Source: Diospyros lotus (lineage: Eukaryota; Streptophyta; Magnoliopsida; Ericales; Ebenaceae). Taken from it: a stretch of DNA of 64,000 bases. Shown one piece after another: positions 62,488 through 64,000 of this stretch. The stretch lies in assembly GCF_014633365.1 (NCBI RefSeq), contig NC_068345.1, positions 16,624,058-16,688,057 of the forward strand, given 5' to 3'. A program made the position numbers and the translations under genes. Numbering within the stretch: the first letter of the stretch is position 1; each line of letters begins with the position of its first letter. The notes beneath the pieces are model-generated. The model did not search any database and was not told the DNA's origin. It saw only the letters and a list, made by a program, of their open reading frames with translations.

Positions 62488-64000
62488 TTGCTTTTGACGA
62501 TTCCAAATCTTGGTGAAAGACGACATTTTGATAAACTAATTACGCTAAAGAAACTTCAATTTTGGATTTCGGAAAGTTTAGAGAACTTGTGTTTTCGCCA
62601 TGGGTCCAATGGAGAATACTTAAAACAAGAAAGACTCAACTTTGTTCAATCAAGATATCTCAAAGTTAACTCATTTGCTTTCGACGATTCCAAATTTAGG
62701 TCAAAGAACACATTTTGATAACATAATTACGCCAAAGAAAGTTTAATTTCAGATTTCGGAAAGTTTTGAAAACTTGAGTTTTAGCCATGGGTCCATTGTA
62801 CAACACTTGAAAGAAGAACGAGTCAACTTTGTTCAATCAACGATATCTCAAAATTGACTTAATTGCTTTTGACGATTCCAAATCTTGGTGAAAGACGACA
62901 TTTTGATAAACTAATTACGCTAAACAAAGATCAATTTCGGATTTCGAAAAGTTTTGAAAACTTGAGTTTTCGCCATGGGTCCCTTGTACAACACTTGGAA
63001 GAAGAAAGAGTCAACTTTGTTAAATCAACGATATCTCAAAATTGACTTAATTGCTTTTGACGATTCCAAATTTTTGTGAAAGACGACATTTTGATAAACT
63101 AATTACGCTAAAGAAACTTCAATTTTGGATTTCGAAAAGTTTAGAAAACTTGAGATTTCGCCATGGGTCCAATGTAGAATACTTAAAACAAGAAAGAGTC
63201 AACTTTGTTCAATCAAGATATCTCAAAGTTAACTCATTTGCTTTCGACGATTCCAAATTTAGGTCAAAGAACACATTTTGATAAAATAATTACGCCAAAA
63301 AAAGTTTAATTTCAGATTTCAAGAAGTTTTGAAAACTTGAGTTTTAGCCATGGGTCCATTGTACAACACTTGAAAGAAGAAAGAGTCAACTTTGTTCAAT
63401 CAACGATATCTCAAAATTGACTTAATTGCTTTTGACGATTCCAAATCTTGGTGAAAGACGACATTTTGATAAACTAGTTACGCTAAACAATGATCAATTT
63501 CGGATTTCGAGAAGTTTTGAAAACTTGAGTTTTAGCCATGGGTCCAATGTAGAACACTTGAAACAAGAACGAGTCAACTTTGTTCAATCAATGATATCTC
63601 AAAATTGACTCATTTGCTTTGGACTATTCCAAACCTAGGTGAAAGATGACATTTTGATAAACTAATTACTCTAAAGAAAGTTAAATTTTGGATATCGGAA
63701 AGTTTAGAAAACTTGAGTTTTAGCGATGGGTCCAATGTAGAATACTTAAAACAAGAAAGGGTCAACTTTGTTCAATCAAGATATCTCAAAGTTAACTCAT
63801 TTGCTTTCGATGATTCCAAATTTAGGTCAAAGAACACATTTTGATAAAATAATTACGCCAAAGAAAGTTTAATTTCAGATTTCGGGAAGTTTTGAAAACT
63901 TGAGTTTTAGCCATAGGTCCATTGTAGAACACTTGAAAGAAGAAAGAGTCAACTTTGTTCAATCAACGATATCTCAAAATTGACTTAATTGCTTTTGACG
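62488..64000 (+). repeat. Third, partial copy of the 50.47-51.98 kb material
   Basis: Monomers at 62488, 62863, 63051 and 63426 match 50473, 50848, 51036 and 51411 at 12,015 bp (64 monomers), and 58733 onward at 3,755 bp (20 monomers). Shared variants include CCCTTGTACAACACTTGG, AAATTTTTGTG, AAACAATGATC and GGACTATTCC. Private changes: CTTGTGTTTTCGCC near 62,587, CAATGGAGAATAC near 62,606, TTGAGATTTCGCC near 63,149, GCCAAAAAAAG near 63,294, GATATCGG near 63,691 and CCATAGGTCC near 63,912. The block runs off the window end. Confidence 0.8.

Larger units (their letters stand above)
1..64000 (+). repeat. Continuous 187-188 bp satellite array filling the window
   Basis: The same 187-188 bp unit repeats head to tail through the whole window, always in the same orientation, giving roughly 340 monomers. 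Landmarks in nearly every unit are CGATTCCAAA near the start, AAAACTTGAG in the middle, GTCAACTTTGTTCAATC in the last third and GATATC about 20 bp before the end. One reference monomer is about 31% GC by hand count. I found no stretch that is not satellite: no gene, RNA gene, transposable element, microsatellite tract or orientation switch. Monomer length close to a nucleosome plus linker, multimer HORs and long near-identical copies are typical of centromeric satellites in plants and animals. The centromeric role is inferred. The family and organism are not recognised. Confidence 0.98.

Noticed and set aside
1..64000. Roughly 150 forward open frames of 60-79 codons with very similar translations
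   Set aside because: They are the satellite read in one frame, mostly from TTG. The period (187, 188 or 563 bp) is not a multiple of 3, so frames close within about one monomer. Substitutions and indels show no respect for codons, and no ribosome-binding or splice signals stand out.
1..64000. CRISPR array
   Set aside because: The repeat is regular, but the whole 188-bp unit is repeated and there are no unique spacers between short repeats and no cas genes.
1..64000. Protein-coding tandem repeat (large repetitive protein)
   Set aside because: No frame stays open across even two monomers, and there are many single-base indels between copies (for example near 645, 835, 4951 and 40321).
1..64000. 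Telomere repeats, rRNA or tRNA genes, microsatellites
   Set aside because: No TTTAGGG-type or TTAGGG-type runs, no tRNA-like or rRNA-like blocks, and no simple-sequence tract was seen; the longest homopolymers are about 7 bases.
1..64000. Assignment to a named plant centromere satellite (for example the 187-bp sunflower repeat)
   Set aside because: The length is similar, but I cannot confirm sequence identity from memory. A database search with one A-B-C trimer would decide.

Overview
The whole 64 kb window is one uninterrupted array of satellite DNA. About 340 head-to-tail monomers of 187-188 bp, all in the same orientation, fill it from the first base to the last. It is AT-rich: about 31% GC by hand count of one reference monomer. 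I see no protein-coding gene, RNA gene, transposon, microsatellite or unrelated insertion. The monomer length, the higher-order repeat (HOR) layout and the near-identical multi-kilobase copies fit the core of a eukaryotic centromeric or other heterochromatic satellite array. A flowering plant is my best guess, but I do not recognise the satellite family and cannot name the organism.

The monomers fall into three main subtypes in a fixed order: A (188 bp), B (187 bp) and C (188 bp). Together they make a 563-bp trimer. A B-prime subtype replaces B in places. Extra A monomers (A-A-B-C), missing A monomers (B-C-B-C) and chimeric monomers break the trimer rhythm. Neither 187, 188 nor 563 is a multiple of 3, so every reading frame closes within about one monomer. 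The many 60-79 codon frames are echoes of the repeat, mostly opened by TTG.

Layout: 1-9.19 kb is a block whose first part recurs at 9.19-13.6 kb (offset 9,190-9,191). It contains 938-bp pentamer HORs and an extra trimer at 4.43-5.0 kb. Two 10-mer HORs (1,877 bp) at 13.5-17.26 kb are followed by two 9-mer HORs (1,689 bp) at 17.26-20.64 kb. A 3,377-bp tandem duplication occupies 21.03-27.79 kb. The stretch 28.86-32.5 kb is a displaced copy of 11.6-15.2 kb (offset 17,264). The stretch 33.4-40.3 kb is a displaced copy of 18.6-28.9 kb with one 3,377-bp unit missing. A 7-mer tandem pair lies at 39.59-42.2 kb. A 23/21-monomer tandem pair (4,316 and 3,941 bp) lies at 41.65-49.91 kb. An 8,260-bp tandem duplication (44 monomers) fills 45.69-62.21 kb and carries an island of unusually diverged monomers in each copy. 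From about 62.49 kb a third, partial copy of the 50.5-52 kb material runs off the end of the window.

The evidence points to repeated unequal crossover and segmental copying at many scales, always in monomer register. Several events can be ordered in time. The sharpest junction, at 53,938-53,961, lies on a 15-bp dyad (AAGTTTTGAAAACTT) that recurs in most A and C monomers. All similarity statements come from reading the sequence by eye and from coordinate offsets. No alignment or database search was run.
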